A DNA stretch of 64,000 nt from Odobenus rosmarus divergens (Eukaryota > Chordata > Mammalia > Carnivora > Odobenidae): assembly GCF_000321225.1 (NCBI RefSeq), contig NW_004450464.1:533155-597154 (forward strand), in the 5' to 3' direction. The first letter of the stretch is position 1. Every line of letters starts with the position of its first letter. The notes under the pieces are model-generated. The model was not told the origin of the DNA and did not search any database. It saw only the letters and a program-made list of their open reading frames with translations. Made by a program: the position numbers and the translations under genes. Positions 1 through 11,209 of the stretch are shown here, piece by piece.

Positions 1-499
1 TTTCTTCCTTCTTGATGTACTACTCTACCTTTCTTCTAGAATATTCAATTTTCTTCCTCACTAACCATTGCTCCTGAGATGCTAATGTTGGACGCTCATT
101 TTCTCAACACTAATGCATAAGAAAACTCAGAGGTTCTGTACCCTGTCTTATTCTCTGTTCTCTCTTTCTTTGGAACTACCCAAGCTCACATACCATCTAT
201 GCACTCACTGATGTTTCCTAATGTGTGTCTCCAACCTCAACTTTACCTTGAATTAAAGATGTGTATAACAGTTGGCCACTGGAAATCTTGAACAAAAGTC
301 CTGTTCCTATTCCTCACCAGTTTCTCCTGATGTATTCTGACACCTTTCAGTAAAGGATGCTTTCAGTGAAGGACACCTTCATTTCTTTGGATGCTCAGGC
401 CAAATAACCATTAGTCATCCCAGACTACTTTTTCACATCTCACATTTGATCGGTATGAAAATACTGTGGCCTATACCTTTCGAATAGTGGAATTCAACC
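1..499. other. Unassigned non-coding sequence
   Basis: AT-rich sequence with no long open frame, splice-like exon or repeat that I can name. It may continue the old L2 remnant to its right, but similarity is too weak to call. Confidence 0.4.
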
Positions 500-860
500 A
501 CTATACTGCTGCACACTCCGTCCTCACCTAGGTTGCCCTTGCTGTCTTGTCTGCCTGGACTTTGAACACCACAAAACCATGTGGGAACCTGACCAGTGGT
601 TTCCTCTTCAGTGAGGCCTACCCTAACAACTTTAGAATAGTGGCCTCTGCCATTCTACCGTCCTACTCTGCTATAGTTCCCTTTGTGGAATTTATCTCCA
701 CATTACATACCATGGGTGGGTTTGTTTCTTAATGGGTTTGCCTCAAAAATCTAATCTTCATGTAAGCAAGGATTTTTTTTTTTCCTTTTGTTCACTGCCT
801 ACATCACGAGCTCCAGAACAGAGCCTGGCACAGAGTAAATGATTTAAAAAACAAAACAAA
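500..860 (+). repeat. L2 LINE 3' end, sense
   Basis: The order of landmarks follows the L2 3' region: a T/C-rich stretch with a gtgaggcctaccctaac segment at about 611-630, then near the end gttcactgcctacat and agagcctggcacagagtaaat at 790-840. The last part is the conserved L2 tail (cctggcaca...agta). Heavily diverged, so an ancient mammalian insertion. A T-run at 773-783 interrupts it. The open frame at 547-732 lies inside this repeat and is not a gene. Confidence 0.7.
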
Positions 861-1049
861 CTAACCCCATAGTTTAATAGGTATAATTTTATTGTATAAG
901 AGATGGGGAGGGTAAGACCGTTTTTTTGTGTGTTTCCCAATGCCCTAGAGCTAGAATAGCTAAAAACTAAATCCGGGTCATTTTCAAACAATAACAAAAC
1001 AGAAAGTGCCATTTCCTGTTGTCCCTTGCTGTGGTCATAAAAAGTTCTT

Positions 1050-1560
1050 CACATGGTATTCATGACTTCACAGTCTGACCCCAATCTGTCCTTTGAACCT
1101 CATCTCTTATATGAATCACTTTCTTACAGAAGAACTATGTGAACCTCAGCTCTGTTCTCGCTGCTTTTCTCCGAAGAGGTCATGCCCTGTGTACCTCTGT
1201 GCTCTGCCTCCCACTTCTTCCTTAGCCTGGAGTGACCTCGTTCCCTGTTTCTGGCTAATCAAAACTTCCACTGTCTTCAACTCAGGTCAAATGTCACTTA
1301 AATCATCAAGTCAGATCCGGTCATCTCAGTAAAAATTAATCTTTTTTCCTTCTCAGGCATTGCTGAAGCACTTAGTTTTTATAGAATTTTTGATACTTTA
1401 CACTATGTGCCTTGTGTTAAATGCAATCATATGTCTGCCTGTTGCCCTCATGAGAAACTAAGCTGCTTGAGGACAGTAGTTTCTATTTAATCACCTTCAC
1501 ATCCTTCCTGTAGGTCTTAATGGTGTTGCATATACATGGGCTGTGTTCAGTTAAATATTG
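1050..1560 (+). repeat. L2 LINE 3' end, second copy, sense
   Basis: A second diverged L2 tail. Landmarks are the aactcaggtcaaatgtcactt segment (about 1280-1300), a gcttgaggacagtag segment (about 1465-1480) and a terminal segment resembling the L2 end near 1540-1560. It lies in the same orientation as the copy at 500-860, so the two may be pieces of one older event or independent insertions. Confidence 0.65.
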
Positions 1561-1705
1561 CAGAAGTTCTTGTCACTGCCTCATCATATCCAGCTGTCCC
1601 TATTATTTTCAGTTTCTTTTAGACAAAGGTCTTATATGAATCACAGGTATAAGATCATGCACAAACCACGTTTTTCTCTCAATGACAAAAATACAATTTC
1701 AATCA

Positions 1706-1974
1706 TTTTTTTATTTTTTATTTTTTTTTAATTTTAGGATAATCTTTTTTTTGCATTTTTTTATTTTATTATGTTAATCACCATACATTACATCATTAGG
1801 TTTTGATGTAGTGTTCCATGACTCATTGTTTGCACATAACACCCAGTGCTCCATGCAGTACGTGCCCTCTTTAATACCCATCACCAGGCTAACCCATCCC
1901 CTCACCCCCCTCCCCTCTAGAACCCTCAGTTTGTTTCTCAGAGTCCATAGTCTCTCATGGTTCATTTTTTTTTT
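1706..1974 (-). mobile_element. Truncated LINE-1 3' end, antisense
   Basis: Read on the minus strand this is the terminal part of a carnivore L1 3' UTR ending in an A-rich tail (T-rich on plus at 1706-1758). The segment from atgttaatcaccatacatta (starts about 1771) to ctctcatggttc (about 1965) matches the copies at 32486-32840 and 63345-64000. Only the last ~270 bases are present, so it is strongly 5'-truncated. Frames at 1774-1983 and 1811-2080 are inside it and not genes. No clean target duplication found. Confidence 0.9.
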
Positions 1975-2099
1975 TACATCCATTTTTAGTGACCCACATA
2001 GCTGGGAAAATATTGCTGGATTTTTTTATGGTCCACCACAGAACTTTCTAAGTCTGTTAGAGGGATGCTGCCTATCTTGACTATATATTATTTCCCACC

Positions 2100-2882
2100 T
2101 TGAGAAAAGGAGCATAGATGGAGCATGTTTATTTCAGAAAATTGGCAGGAACTGGCTCTGAAGGAAAGTTGGTTAAGCTGGAGATACAGCTGTAAGCTTT
2201 GTTCCCCTTCTTCTCCCCTAAGGAAGTAGACACAGAAGCACGTATTCAGGAAGTTCTGGCTCAGGAAGTCATTCATGCTTTCACCAGGCAGACCTCATTG
2301 TGACATCTGTAGGGCTTCATAGGAGGCTCATACCCAGTGTAGAAGTAGAAGTCACTCTGTCAGGTGTCTGTGTCCTCTGAGGTGGTACTCAGCTGGGCCA
2401 CATGAGCTACATAGTCAGCTTCCTTGACATAACCACCAAACTGCAGGGAAGAGACAGTGATGCTTTCCCTGTCCTCCATCTTAATGCTGTCATCAGTAGG
2501 AACTGGGCCGGTTGGTCTGGAGCTGGTTTGGAATCTGAAACCAGACTTTGAATTTCTTCTAGAGGGAGCCATCTTCATTGGGGAAACACAGCAAAAGAAA
2601 TAGGAACTGTCATCCCCATCCAGATTCCCTTGTCACTGGTGCCTCCCACATACTTCATGACTTTGCGCATTGCTTCCCATAGAGCCTCACCCACAGGCTG
2701 ATCTGTCACTTCCCCTGTGGCAAACCTTCCTCCTTCACAGGTCCTTTCCTTATAGGAGACTTTTTCCTCGCCCCCTTTGCTCAGGACCTGCCAAGGCCAC
2801 GTCTTTATGCTTTCAAACAGCAAGTTCTTGATCATGCCCAAATGACGTGGCTGTAGCGCTCTGGACGCACCAGTGGACCATC
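2100..2882 (-). pseudogene. HEBP1P: Processed HEBP1 pseudogene (heme-binding protein 1)
   Basis: Intronless copy of heme-binding protein 1, a small cytosolic SOUL-family protein that binds tetrapyrroles and is the source of the chemotactic peptide F2L. On the minus strand the conserved order is clear: [10 protein letters not shown] (from 2832 downward), [40 protein letters not shown] (to about 2583), KVWFQIPNQ, then QFGGYVKEADYVA and, after a stop, YFYTGYEPPMKPY close to the terminator TGA at 2273-2275. That covers essentially the full 189-residue length. The first ATG is damaged. The frame breaks near 2580 and near 2492, with in-frame stops TAG at 2559-2561 and TGA at 2360-2362. The normal gene has several introns, so loss of all of them marks a retrocopy. 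The region 2100-2272 looks like retained 3' UTR, with AATAAA (minus strand) near 2127-2132. I see no clear A-tail or target duplication, so the outer limits are approximate. It is not expected to make protein. Confidence 0.93.
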
Positions 2883-3336
2883 CAATTCTCTTTTTTCATG
2901 TTATTTTGATGCATAAAATAATAAATTCAAACTTTCCTTTTTCTGACAGATTATATGTTACTGTAATGATCAGTAATACAACCAACAGCACTTACTTACA
3001 ACATGTTTTCCAGTAAAACCACATTACTTAAATATAATGAAAACAGGAGTTAAGAGAAAAACAATACGCAGGGAGGCAAACATGGGGTGATCAAACGTGT
3101 ATCTGGGAGGGAAATTCTCATTGAGACATGAAGGGAAATAAGGTTTTCCCAGTCTGTTTAATTTTTTTAATTCTGCCCCATATCAAGTCCAATGGATTTT
3201 CAGCTTCTGTTGTACATATTCTTTAACCCTTAGGAACTTGGGGTATGTATCTATGGTAAAGCAGATAATGTAGTTAACACTGAAGCTACTTTGCTAGAGT
3301 TACTGTAAGTAGGTAAATAAGGCAAAGATAAGAGTT
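2883..3336. other. Unassigned non-coding sequence
   Basis: AT-rich spacer between the HEBP1 retrocopy and the next L1. No recognisable gene or repeat. Confidence 0.4.
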
Positions 3337-3679
3337 CAGACTAGCAAGTACTTTTTTTTTTAACATATAACGTATTATTTGTTTCAGAGGTACAGGTCTG
3401 TGATTCATCAGTCTTACACAATTCACAGCGCTCACCATAGCACATACCCTCCCCAGTGTCTATCACCTAGCCACCCCATCCCTCCCACCCACCACCTCTC
3501 TAGCAACCCTCAGTTTGTTTCCTGAGATTAAGAATTCCTCATATCAGTGAGATCATATGATACATGTCTTTCTCTGATTGACTTATTTCACTCAGCATAA
3601 TTCCCTCTAGTTCCATCCTCATCGTTGCAAATGGCAAGATTTCGTTTTTGGTTTTTTTGATGGCTGCATAATATTCCAT

Positions 3680-3729
<50 letters not shown>

Positions 3730-4351
3730 CCACATCTCTATCCATTCATCTGTTGATGGACATCTTGGCTCTTTCCATAGTTTGGCTAATGTGGACATTG
3801 CTGCTATAAACATCAGGGTGCACATACCCCTTTGGATCGCTACATTTGTATCTTTGGGGTAAATACCCAGTAATGCAATTGCTGGGTTTTACAGTAGCTC
3901 TATTTTCAACTTTTTGAGGAACCTCCATACTGTTTTCCAGAGTGGTTGCACCAGCTTGCATTCCCACCAACAGTGTAGGAGGGTGCCCCTTTCTCCACAT
4001 CCCCGCCAACATCTGTCATTTCCTGACATGTTAATTTTAGCCATTCTGACTGGTGTGAGGTGGTATCTCATTGAGGTTTCGATTTGGATTTCCCTGATGC
4101 CGAGCGATGCTGAGCACTTTTTCATGTGTCTGTTGGCCATTTGGATGTCTTCTTTGGAAAAATATCTGTTCATGTCTTCTGCCCATTTTTTGATTGGATT
4201 ATTTGTTCTTTGGGTGTTGAGTTTGATAAGTTCTTTATAGATTTTGGATACTATCCCTTTATCTGATATGTCATTTGCAAAATCTTTTCCCATTCTGTCA
4301 GTTGTCTTTTGGTTTTATTGACTGTTTCCTTTGCAGACTAGCAAGTACTTT
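3337..4351 (-). mobile_element. 5'-truncated LINE-1 (ORF2 C-terminus plus 3' end) with target duplication
   Basis: An 18-base target duplication, cagactagcaagtacttt, flanks the element at 3337-3354 and 4334-4351. Between them, on the minus strand, lies the ORF2 C-terminal region: the frame at 3889-4293 carries HMKKCSAS and [20 protein letters not shown], the conserved L1 C-terminal segment, followed by a 3' UTR and an A-tail (T-run 3352-3361). This copy ends at the AATA...ATGTTAAAA type of 3' end and lacks the extra ~300-base tail seen in the copies at 1706, 32486 and 63345. It is 5'-truncated and coding-dead. Confidence 0.95.
3681..3729. repeat. (GT)n(AT)n microsatellite inside L1
   Basis: A run of about 11 TG/GT units followed by about 13 AT units. 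It sits where the L1 consensus has a short TA-rich stretch just after the gatgtgg segment (minus strand), so it grew from an L1-borne seed. Confidence 0.95.
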
Positions 4352-4499
4352 ACCATGCTAAGATATTTGTATCTGTTCCTTATGCATATGAAGAACCAGT
4401 GAAGGATTTTGAGCAGAAAAGGAACTTAACCATATTTGACATTTGAGAATTTAACATCAGATTCAGCAGGAAATATAAAACTGTCTAGGGAAGAAATTT

Positions 4500-4730
4500 G
4501 AGTCATGGAGTTTTGTTTTTTTTTTTTTTAAAGATTTTATTCATTCATTTGACAGAGAGAGACACAACGAGAGAGGGAACAACAAGCAGGGGGAGTGGGA
4601 GAGGGAAAAGCAGGCTTCCCGTGGAGCAGGGAGCCTGATGCGGGGCTCAATCCCAGGACCCCAGGATCATGACCCGAGCCTAAGGCAGACGCTCAATGAC
4701 TGAGCCACCTAGGTGGCCCGAGTCATGGAG
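4500..4730 (-). mobile_element. Carnivore tRNA-derived SINE, antisense
   Basis: Complete CAN-type SINE at about 4511-4719 in reverse orientation: T-run and aaagatttta tail first, the purine-rich complement of the CT tract, then the tRNA-like head ending in gagccacctaggtggcc. An 11-base duplication gagtcatggag flanks it (4500-4510 and 4720-4730). Confidence 0.95.
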
Positions 4731-4864
4731 GTTTTTAGCCGAGTAAAAAATGAAGGGCTCATTCTTGGCAGCAGATCAGTAGTGGTTGGGGGGGAGAAGC
4801 CCATAAACGAATTGCAAACGTAGACCATAGACCCTGCAAAAATAATTTATTAAAGTATTTACTA

Positions 4865-6300
4865 ATTTTAGTTTCATTAATTTTTATAGAGTGCTTACTA
4901 TAAATCTTGCACCTAAGAATATAGTGCTATTAAAGTGTAAAATAGTGAAGTATTTTATCTTGTCAAGGAGATGAGGAAAGTGACGGCTGCTGAGAAAGAA
5001 CAGGGAGGGTTCACTGAGGTGAAGAAGGAAAGGGAGGGTATTTCAAACTGTAGGAGCAGCCTGAGCAATTCCAGTGGCAGGATAGGGCTTGACAAGTATG
5101 AGAAACTGGTTTAAGTCCACTAGTGAATTCAGAAGACAGCAAAGAGGGTTCATGGTGTGAGGGGAGACTGAAGACATGGCTAAGGGCTGCACCAGGGAGA
5201 ATGCCATAGACCGTGTTAAGAATTTCTCTTTTAACGCAATAGGATTTGGACATTCAACCGCCTTTGCTTTGGTTTTACTTGCTTTTCTTGAGTGCTTTTA
5301 AGAAAGATCTAGGACAAATGTTTTTCCTCACAACCTTGGAATATTTGAAGTTAAAGCCCTTTCTGTCTTTGAGAGGAAAAGAAAAAAAATCATATTTTGA
5401 TTTTGGGGAGATGTCAAAAAAATGTTTCTGGTTGTCCTTGCCTTCCTATCCTCCCAGGGGAAAGAAAAACGATGTGGATCTAGAGACCCTAGAATTGATG
5501 GGGGGTGTGGGGGTGGGGGGATGGAGGAGGCAGGAAGTATTAGATTGTAAAGATTGGGAAACCTGAACAGCTAATGAGAAAAACTAGAGGACCCAGAAGG
5601 AAATAAGTGAATGGGTCTTGCAAAAGATATTCATTTGCATGAGGCCTTCTCAGTAACTCAGGATCACCGATGAGAACTACCTATGGGTCCATCTGATTTT
5701 TATCCATGCCATGGGATGTACATAACCATTTTTGGCTACCCTTTGTGGCCATCCTAGAGTGTGTAACCCCAAGGTCTCTAGCATGCTTTAAGGAGGAACA
5801 TTCTCTATACATTAGAGGGCTGGGATTGAGCTGAGCCAGTTTGAGATTACTAGACTGGAATAGTAATTACTTCATTTTTGCTAAGAACAACGAGAAGGCA
5901 ATGGATAGTCTTAATATATTTGTATTTTAAAGCAGCACTCTGGCTGCAGAATGTGGAATAATAGATTCTTGAGAGAATGCACACAGCATTTGCTGACTAT
6001 TGTAATGGGCCTGTCTGCAGATTGTGTACCATTGATGTAACAGTGGAAATGAAAAAAAAAAAAACCATTTTGGATATGAAAGGATTATTAGGTCACTTAA
6101 AAAAATTATAGCTTATTGATTGGATATTGAAGATGAGAAGTGAGAATTGAGCCAAAGGATTCCAAGTCATCCAAAGAGGAAAACTAATCAGTGTGGTCTT
6201 CACAAGTTGAATAGAAAGTTAAAAAAAATATCTATGCTGTCCATCAGGAAGTTGCAAATGTAGATCTGAAACAGTTAAAAGTTGGAGGCTCATGACTTCC
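4865..6300 (-). repeat. L2 LINE remnants, antisense, interrupted
   Basis: On plus, 4865-5260 reads like the reverse complement of L2: a gtgcttactata...cttgcacc segment, then the ggctaagggctgcaccaggg segment and the aatttctcttttaacgcaataggattt segment (about 5215-5248). A second part at about 5920-6300 contains gcactctggctgcagaatgtgg. The 660 bases between (5260-5920) hold nothing I can name. They include a G-rich patch at 5498-5525 and may be a later insertion or badly decayed L2. Confidence 0.65.
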
Positions 6301-6376
6301 ATCATTTGCAGAGGATCATCAACAAAACATAGTAGGGGTCAGTTGGTAGAATTTACAGTTTCATCTAGTATTCAAA

Positions 6377-6558
6377 ATACTGCAGGATAGGGGTGCTTGG
6401 GTGGCTCAGTTGGTTAAACGACTGCCCCCGCGTCAGGTTCCTTGCTCAACAGGGAGCCTGCTTCTTCCTCTCCCTCTGCCTGCTACTCCGCCTGTTTGTG
6501 CTCTCTCGCTCTCTGTCAGATAAATAAATAAAATCTTTAAAAAACATACTGCAGGATA
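6377..6558 (+). mobile_element. Carnivore SINE with internal deletion
   Basis: SINE body at 6390-6545 flanked by the 13-base duplication atactgcaggata (6377-6389 and 6546-6558). The middle of the tRNA-related part, including most of the B-box region, is missing: the sequence jumps from actgcccccgcgtcagg to ttccttgctcaacaggg. A simple AAATAAATAAAATCTTT tail is present. Confidence 0.93.
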
Positions 6559-6884
6559 AGTAATTCAGGGCACCAATTTATGGATGAGAAAAGCAAGGCT
6601 CAGAGTGTAATTTGCATAGGATGTGATTTCAAAATTTGCTTCCTATAATTACTATCATTTTCTGTCTCTGAATGGATGAGCTTGCAAAACAAAGATAAGA
6701 AGACTCTCCAGCAAAGGAGAATGAAAAGAAGGTCTGAGTACCCTACAAAGAAAGCTGGAAACTGAAGTACTTTTGAAGTCAATGGTGGAGATTTGATGGT
6801 TTTGAATATTGGTGTTAATGGAGTTTGTTAACCTTGTAGAGTACCCCAAAGATGTGTAGGATGAGGAATTGAAAACAGGTTATT

Positions 6885-7325
6885 TTCATTGTTATTCAAT
6901 AAACTTTGTTGAGCAAGTAATCTGTGCCAGGTACTCCTCCAGATGCTGTGAATAGAATAGTGAACAAAACAGAAAAATCACCTTTCTAATAGCAATTAAA
7001 TTCTGGTAGGACACAGACCATAAACATTCATGCAATTTAAGACCATGATTTGACATTTAACAATGAGGCAGTCAGTGCAGTTACCAAGGAGAAGTGGTCT
7101 CTGGGGTGGAAGCCAAATAGCCATGAGTTGAAGAATTCAGAGGAGGTAATGCTGGAGTGGGATAAGGGGAACATGGTTATCGCCGTGCCCAGTGTTAGGA
7201 GAAAGGATGTTCTATACGGGTTGCCGAGGTATGTTGATAGCGTGTTCAAAAACCAGACTAAGATGGGACTAGACACATTTGAGGGGTTCTTGGATATGTA
7301 TGAGCTCCTCTTATGCAGCTTCCAA
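6885..7325 (-). repeat. L2 LINE 3' end, antisense
   Basis: Plus-strand reading begins with the classic reverse-complement L2 terminus (tattcaataaactttgttgag, then gtgccaggtactcctccag, gtgaacaaaacag) and continues through agaattcagaggaggtaatg. The frames at 7037-7276 and 7050-7337 fall inside it and are not genes. Confidence 0.85.
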
Positions 7326-7344
7326 CTAACAGGTTAAAGTGGAA

Positions 7345-8330
7345 TTTTTTTAAACTAACATACAGTGTTAATTTTAGGTGTCTAATGTATTGATTAAACC
7401 AATCTATACACTACTTAGGGTTCACCACAATAAGCGTAGTCACCATACTACATTGCTAATTAATTCCCTATGCTGTACTTTATATCTCCATGATTTAAAA
7501 CTGGAAGTTTGTTCTTCTTGATCTTCTTTATTTCACCCATTCCCCACCCACCTCCCCTCTGCCGACCACCAGTTCTCAATTTGAATCTGTTTCTTTTTTC
7601 CTGTCTCTTTTGTTTTGTTTTTAGATTCCACATATAAGTGAAATCATGGTATTTGTCTTTCTCTGACTTATTTCATCTTAGCATAATACCCTCTAGCTCA
7701 TCCATGCTGTTGCAAATGGCAAGATTTCATTCTTTATGGCTGAGTAATATTCCACTGCATATATACCACATCTGTATCCACTCATTTACGGATGCTTCCA
7801 TATCTTGGCTATTATAAATAAGGCTACAGTGAACATCGGGATGCAAATATCTTTTTGAATTAAGTGTTTTCACTATCTTTTTTTTCAGATTTATTTATTT
7901 GAGGGGGAAGGAGGGGCAGAGAGAAAGGGAGAGAAACTCTCGAGCAGACTCCCCGCTGAGTGTAGAGCCCAGTGGGGGGCTTGATCCCAGGACCCTGAGA
8001 TCATGACCTGAGCCGAAATCAAGAGTCGGCCGCTTAACCGACAGAACCACCCAGGTGCCCCAGTGTTTTCATTTTCTTCGAGTGTACACCCACTAGTGGA
8101 ATTACTGGATCATATGGTAGTCCTATTTTTAATTATTTTTTGAGTAATCTCTATACTGCTTTCCACGTAGCTGCACCAGTTTACATCCCCACCAACAGTG
8201 CAGGAGGGTTCCTTTTTCTCCACATCCTCGCAACACTTCCTTTTTTGATTCCAGTCATTCAGACACATGTAAGATGATACCTTACTATGGTTTAGATTTG
8301 CATTTCCCTGGCAATAAGTGATAGAACGGA
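7345..8330 (-). mobile_element. Older LINE-1 (L1MA-like) 3' half, antisense, split by a SINE
   Basis: Antisense L1 with more decay than the copies at 3337 or 63345. Landmarks on plus: actaacatacagtgttaat, aagcgtagtcaccatac, cacatataagtgaaatcatgg, gttgcaaatggcaagatttc, and after the SINE gtttacatccccaccaacag and tttgcatttccctgg. It is interrupted at 7863-8071 by a SINE, so it is the older of the two. Confidence 0.92.
7863..8071 (-). mobile_element. Carnivore SINE nested in L1, antisense
   Basis: SINE body at about 7873-8061 with the 10-base duplication agtgttttca at 7863-7872 and 8062-8071. The L1 sequence resumes exactly after the second copy. Head reads (minus) from ggggcacctgggtgg, and the tail is T-rich on plus. 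Confidence 0.93.
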
Positions 8331-8344
8331 AATTTTAAGTACTG

Positions 8345-8525
8345 GTTTTCTAAATTCAGTGTTCTTTGGAAGAACTTGGAAGGCTTATAAAACACAGTGC
8401 TGGATTCACTCCAGGTTTTAGATTCAGCAGATCTGGGGTGGGGCCCAAGAATTTTCATTTCTAATGGGTTCCCAGGTGATGCTGAGGCTGCCAGTTGGTG
8501 GAGGACACTTTAAGAATAACTGCCT
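8345..8525 (-). mobile_element. MER5A-like hAT-Charlie DNA transposon remnant
   Basis: The segment cagatctggggtggggcccaagaattttcatttctaa... followed by cccaggtgatgctgaggctg matches the core of MER5A, a short non-autonomous hAT element. The outer terminal inverted repeats are worn; about 180 bases remain. The orientation given is by comparison with the usual consensus. Confidence 0.8.
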
Positions 8526-9109
8526 TAAATAAGAGTAGATTTTGTAAATAATCGAAATAGTCCAGACCTTAATGACATCCCTTGTTCTTTCTCCCAACCA
8601 GTTCTTAATCACAGGCAACCAGAAGCTCTGAGCTCACCTGGGAAATTATGTTCTTATTTAATTTTTAGAAAGCTGAATATAAATGTCCAACAGGCTGGTT
8701 TGCTCCATCCCTGAAAAGTTCCCTATGTCTCATCATAATACAGGTTCCACACACATTGCAGAATGCCAATTTTGCTACCAAGGAGCAAGTTCTTAAAAGT
8801 GCATTTCACAGAATATAGAAAACAACCAATTAAACTTTTCTCACAGCAGGACCTCCCTTTAAAGTACTCTAATCATGAAGAATCACTTGTATTCCTCCGA
8901 AAAGTTGGGTTATGACTAATATTAACTTAAGGTGTGAGATTTTAACATTTGCTTTCTTGTGAAGTTATTAACTTTGTTTTGTTTTTTTTTTTTTAGTAAA
9001 TGTTCTCATTGCACTCACAAACTATACCTATTAGAAGCAGCTTGCTCTGTTCAGATTATTCCAATAATACTCTGGCTGGTCTCCCAATGTCCTCCTCCAT
9101 TTGTGAATG
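8526..9109. other. Unassigned non-coding sequence
   Basis: No repeat or gene that I can support. A T-run lies at about 8978-8994. Confidence 0.4.
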
Positions 9110-9300
9110 CTTCCTTGACCCTTGTACCATTTTTGTACACATTTTAGTTTTTCTGTTGCCAGTTAACTCTGGTTAGATTCTTCTTTCAGGTCAAAGCTTA
9201 AATGCCATTTAATTCAGTGAGCTCTATCTTACTCCCTTGTGCTAGGTCCAGATTCCTTTGTTATAAGTGCACACTGGACATTGATTTTTTTGTTTATATT
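9110..9300 (+). repeat. Probable L2 3' end, sense
   Basis: The ttctttcaggtcaaagcttaaatgcca segment, the tcagtgagctctatcttactccc segment and the T-rich end resemble the L2 3' region. Diverged, so a tentative call. Confidence 0.55.
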
Positions 9301-9609
9301 GAAGGAACTATATATAAAAACTTAGAAGCATATATGTATAAATACAAATATATGTGGGGGTATGCATAAAATACACAAATTAAAGGTATACATACCAATA
9401 TATTTTCTGGAAGTTACTGTACTTGTACACCAGCAGCCCTCTACATCAAGAATTAGGATATTACCAGAACACCATCTGCCATCTTGTGTCCCATTAAAGA
9501 TGTGAACAGGAAGTTTTAGTGACCTCAGTTCCATGCACCTGTAGACCTATTCTCTGCCCTTCACTAGAAGGCAGGTCTAGGATGACATTTATAGAGATTC
9601 TAGACCCCG
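9301..9609. other. Unassigned non-coding sequence
   Basis: AT-rich region with an alternating atatatg...atgtgtgg composition around 9310-9360. No gene or named repeat. Confidence 0.4.
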
Positions 9610-9785
9610 GCCTGAGACAGAATGAACCTGGGCTGTGGAGTCAACAAGAAAAGTGCATTAAGCTCTTGGAGCCATGGTACCCTCTTCGAAGACCTGGAGT
9701 TTAAAAACTCTACTTTATGGGACTTTTATAGAATTGTGATACTGAATATGTAAAGCACCCAGCCCAAAATCAGCACTATTTAAAT
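9610..9785 (+). repeat. Probable MIR SINE, sense
   Basis: Decayed MIR: gaacctgggctgtggagtcaac near the start and gaatatgtaaagcacccagcccaaaatcagcac near the end fit the 5' and 3' parts of the MIR consensus. The central core is weak. Confidence 0.55.
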
Positions 9786-10014
9786 ACTAATTATTTTTTC
9801 TACTGCTTTCTGGTATAAAGAAGATTCTCTATTCTTCCGTAATTCTGCCAGATATTTCTGTTCTTGGTCTTGAATTCTCTGCCATCTGAAGGAGATGGAA
9901 GATATTTTCTTATAGGACATATAGGGGATTCTTTTTGACCATCTATTAAAATCATCCATAATTTTGTCTAGTAGGAGCCAAGTATGGCTGGTCAATTTAT
10001 ATTATTCTCCAGTC

Positions 10015-10140
10015 TTCATAATCTTGCTTGAAGGTAGATATAATTATCTCAGAGGTGTTAAGTGATCTTTCAAGTGGAGAGAGCTCTAACTCTCAAAAGT
10101 AGGATTCACATTTAGGTACTTGTCATTCCTCCAAGTCTCA
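10015..10140 (-). repeat. MIR SINE core, antisense
   Basis: The tctcagaggtgttaagtgatc segment followed by a ggattcacatttaggtact segment matches the reverse complement of the MIR core. Confidence 0.6.
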
Positions 10141-10992
10141 CTGTTTCTGTGTGCATTGTGTCATATGGAGGTTGGGTGCCCATGAGAAGAAACTCTGGAA
10201 TGAAATCAGGAAAAATAGTCATTTATGTGATGCTCTATTACAAATTGGTAAGAATTCATGTTTTTAAAAAGATTTTGATTATAATTGTACCTTTCCATTT
10301 TAACTTGCTTATCTGTGTTGTAAAAATTTAAGCAGTGCTTAAATAATCTCTAACTGAAATCAAATGGTGGTATTACATTTGCTGTATGCATAGAGCAAAA
10401 TACTTCACACCTAGAAGAACATTGCATTTGTTAATTCTATACTATCTCTGAAGGAATAGAATGATTAGGCGAATAAGTTATGTGGGTAAGACATCTTTTC
10501 AAACATTGACTTCTAATGTCTACACTCCATTCCAGCTCTGTCGTATCATGCCTCTCGGTAGAAAGATAAACTTTTAGTACAAGTAGCCATCCAGTTCACA
10601 ATTTTAATAAAATTGTAGTTGATAAATATCTTCAAACAGGCATATTGCTATGTATGTCAAGAGCACTGTGATTCACTGTATGTGGTTTTGATGTATTGAG
10701 TTTCTGTACCTAAATGTTGTATATCTGTGAGCATAATAATTTCAGAGTGGTTTTGAAACAGTACAAGACTGATACTGCAGGTCTTCCTGCTCCTTGCTGT
10801 GTGTTCAGTTTTCATGTTTAACTGAAATCTTAATAGTGCCAATGATTCTTAGTTTATTAAAATTTTGAATGAAGATAGATATTAAATATGTACAAACACT
10901 ATGAAAGAGGTTTATAGTCCCCTGATTTTCTAGTTATTGTGATATAAACTGGATTTTGTAAGATGAGTATTATATTAATAGAAATCTACATG
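10141..10992. other. Unassigned non-coding sequence
   Basis: AT-rich. I see no named repeat, gene or RNA here. Confidence 0.4.
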
Positions 10993-11209
10993 AAAATAGT
11001 ATTCTTGGGGCACCTGGGGGGCTCGGTCGGTTAAGTGTCTGCCTTCAGCTCAGGTCATGATCCCATGGTCCTGGGATGGAGCCACATGCCAGACTCCCTG
11101 CTAGCAGGGAGTCTGCTTCTCCCTCTCCCCCACCCCCCTCATGTGTGCGTGTGCTCTCTCTCTGTCTCTCTCTCAAATAAATAAAATCATTTTAAAAAAT
11201 AGTATTCTT
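10993..11209 (+). mobile_element. Carnivore SINE with target duplication
   Basis: SINE at 11007-11195 flanked by aaaatagtattctt (10993-11006 and 11196-11209). A third copy of the same 14-mer follows at 11217-11230, so the target was already a short duplicated sequence or duplicated afterwards. Near-consensus head; the A-box region carries a ggggggctcggtcgg variant. Confidence 0.95.

Noticed and set aside
3889..4293. 134-codon frame that looks protein-like
   Set aside because: It is the C-terminal part of L1 ORF2 in a truncated copy, not a separate gene.
6390..6545. SINE heads considered as tRNA genes
   Set aside because: They derive from a tRNA but lack a complete cloverleaf and an anticodon arm that could fold properly; the tails and target duplications mark them as SINEs.
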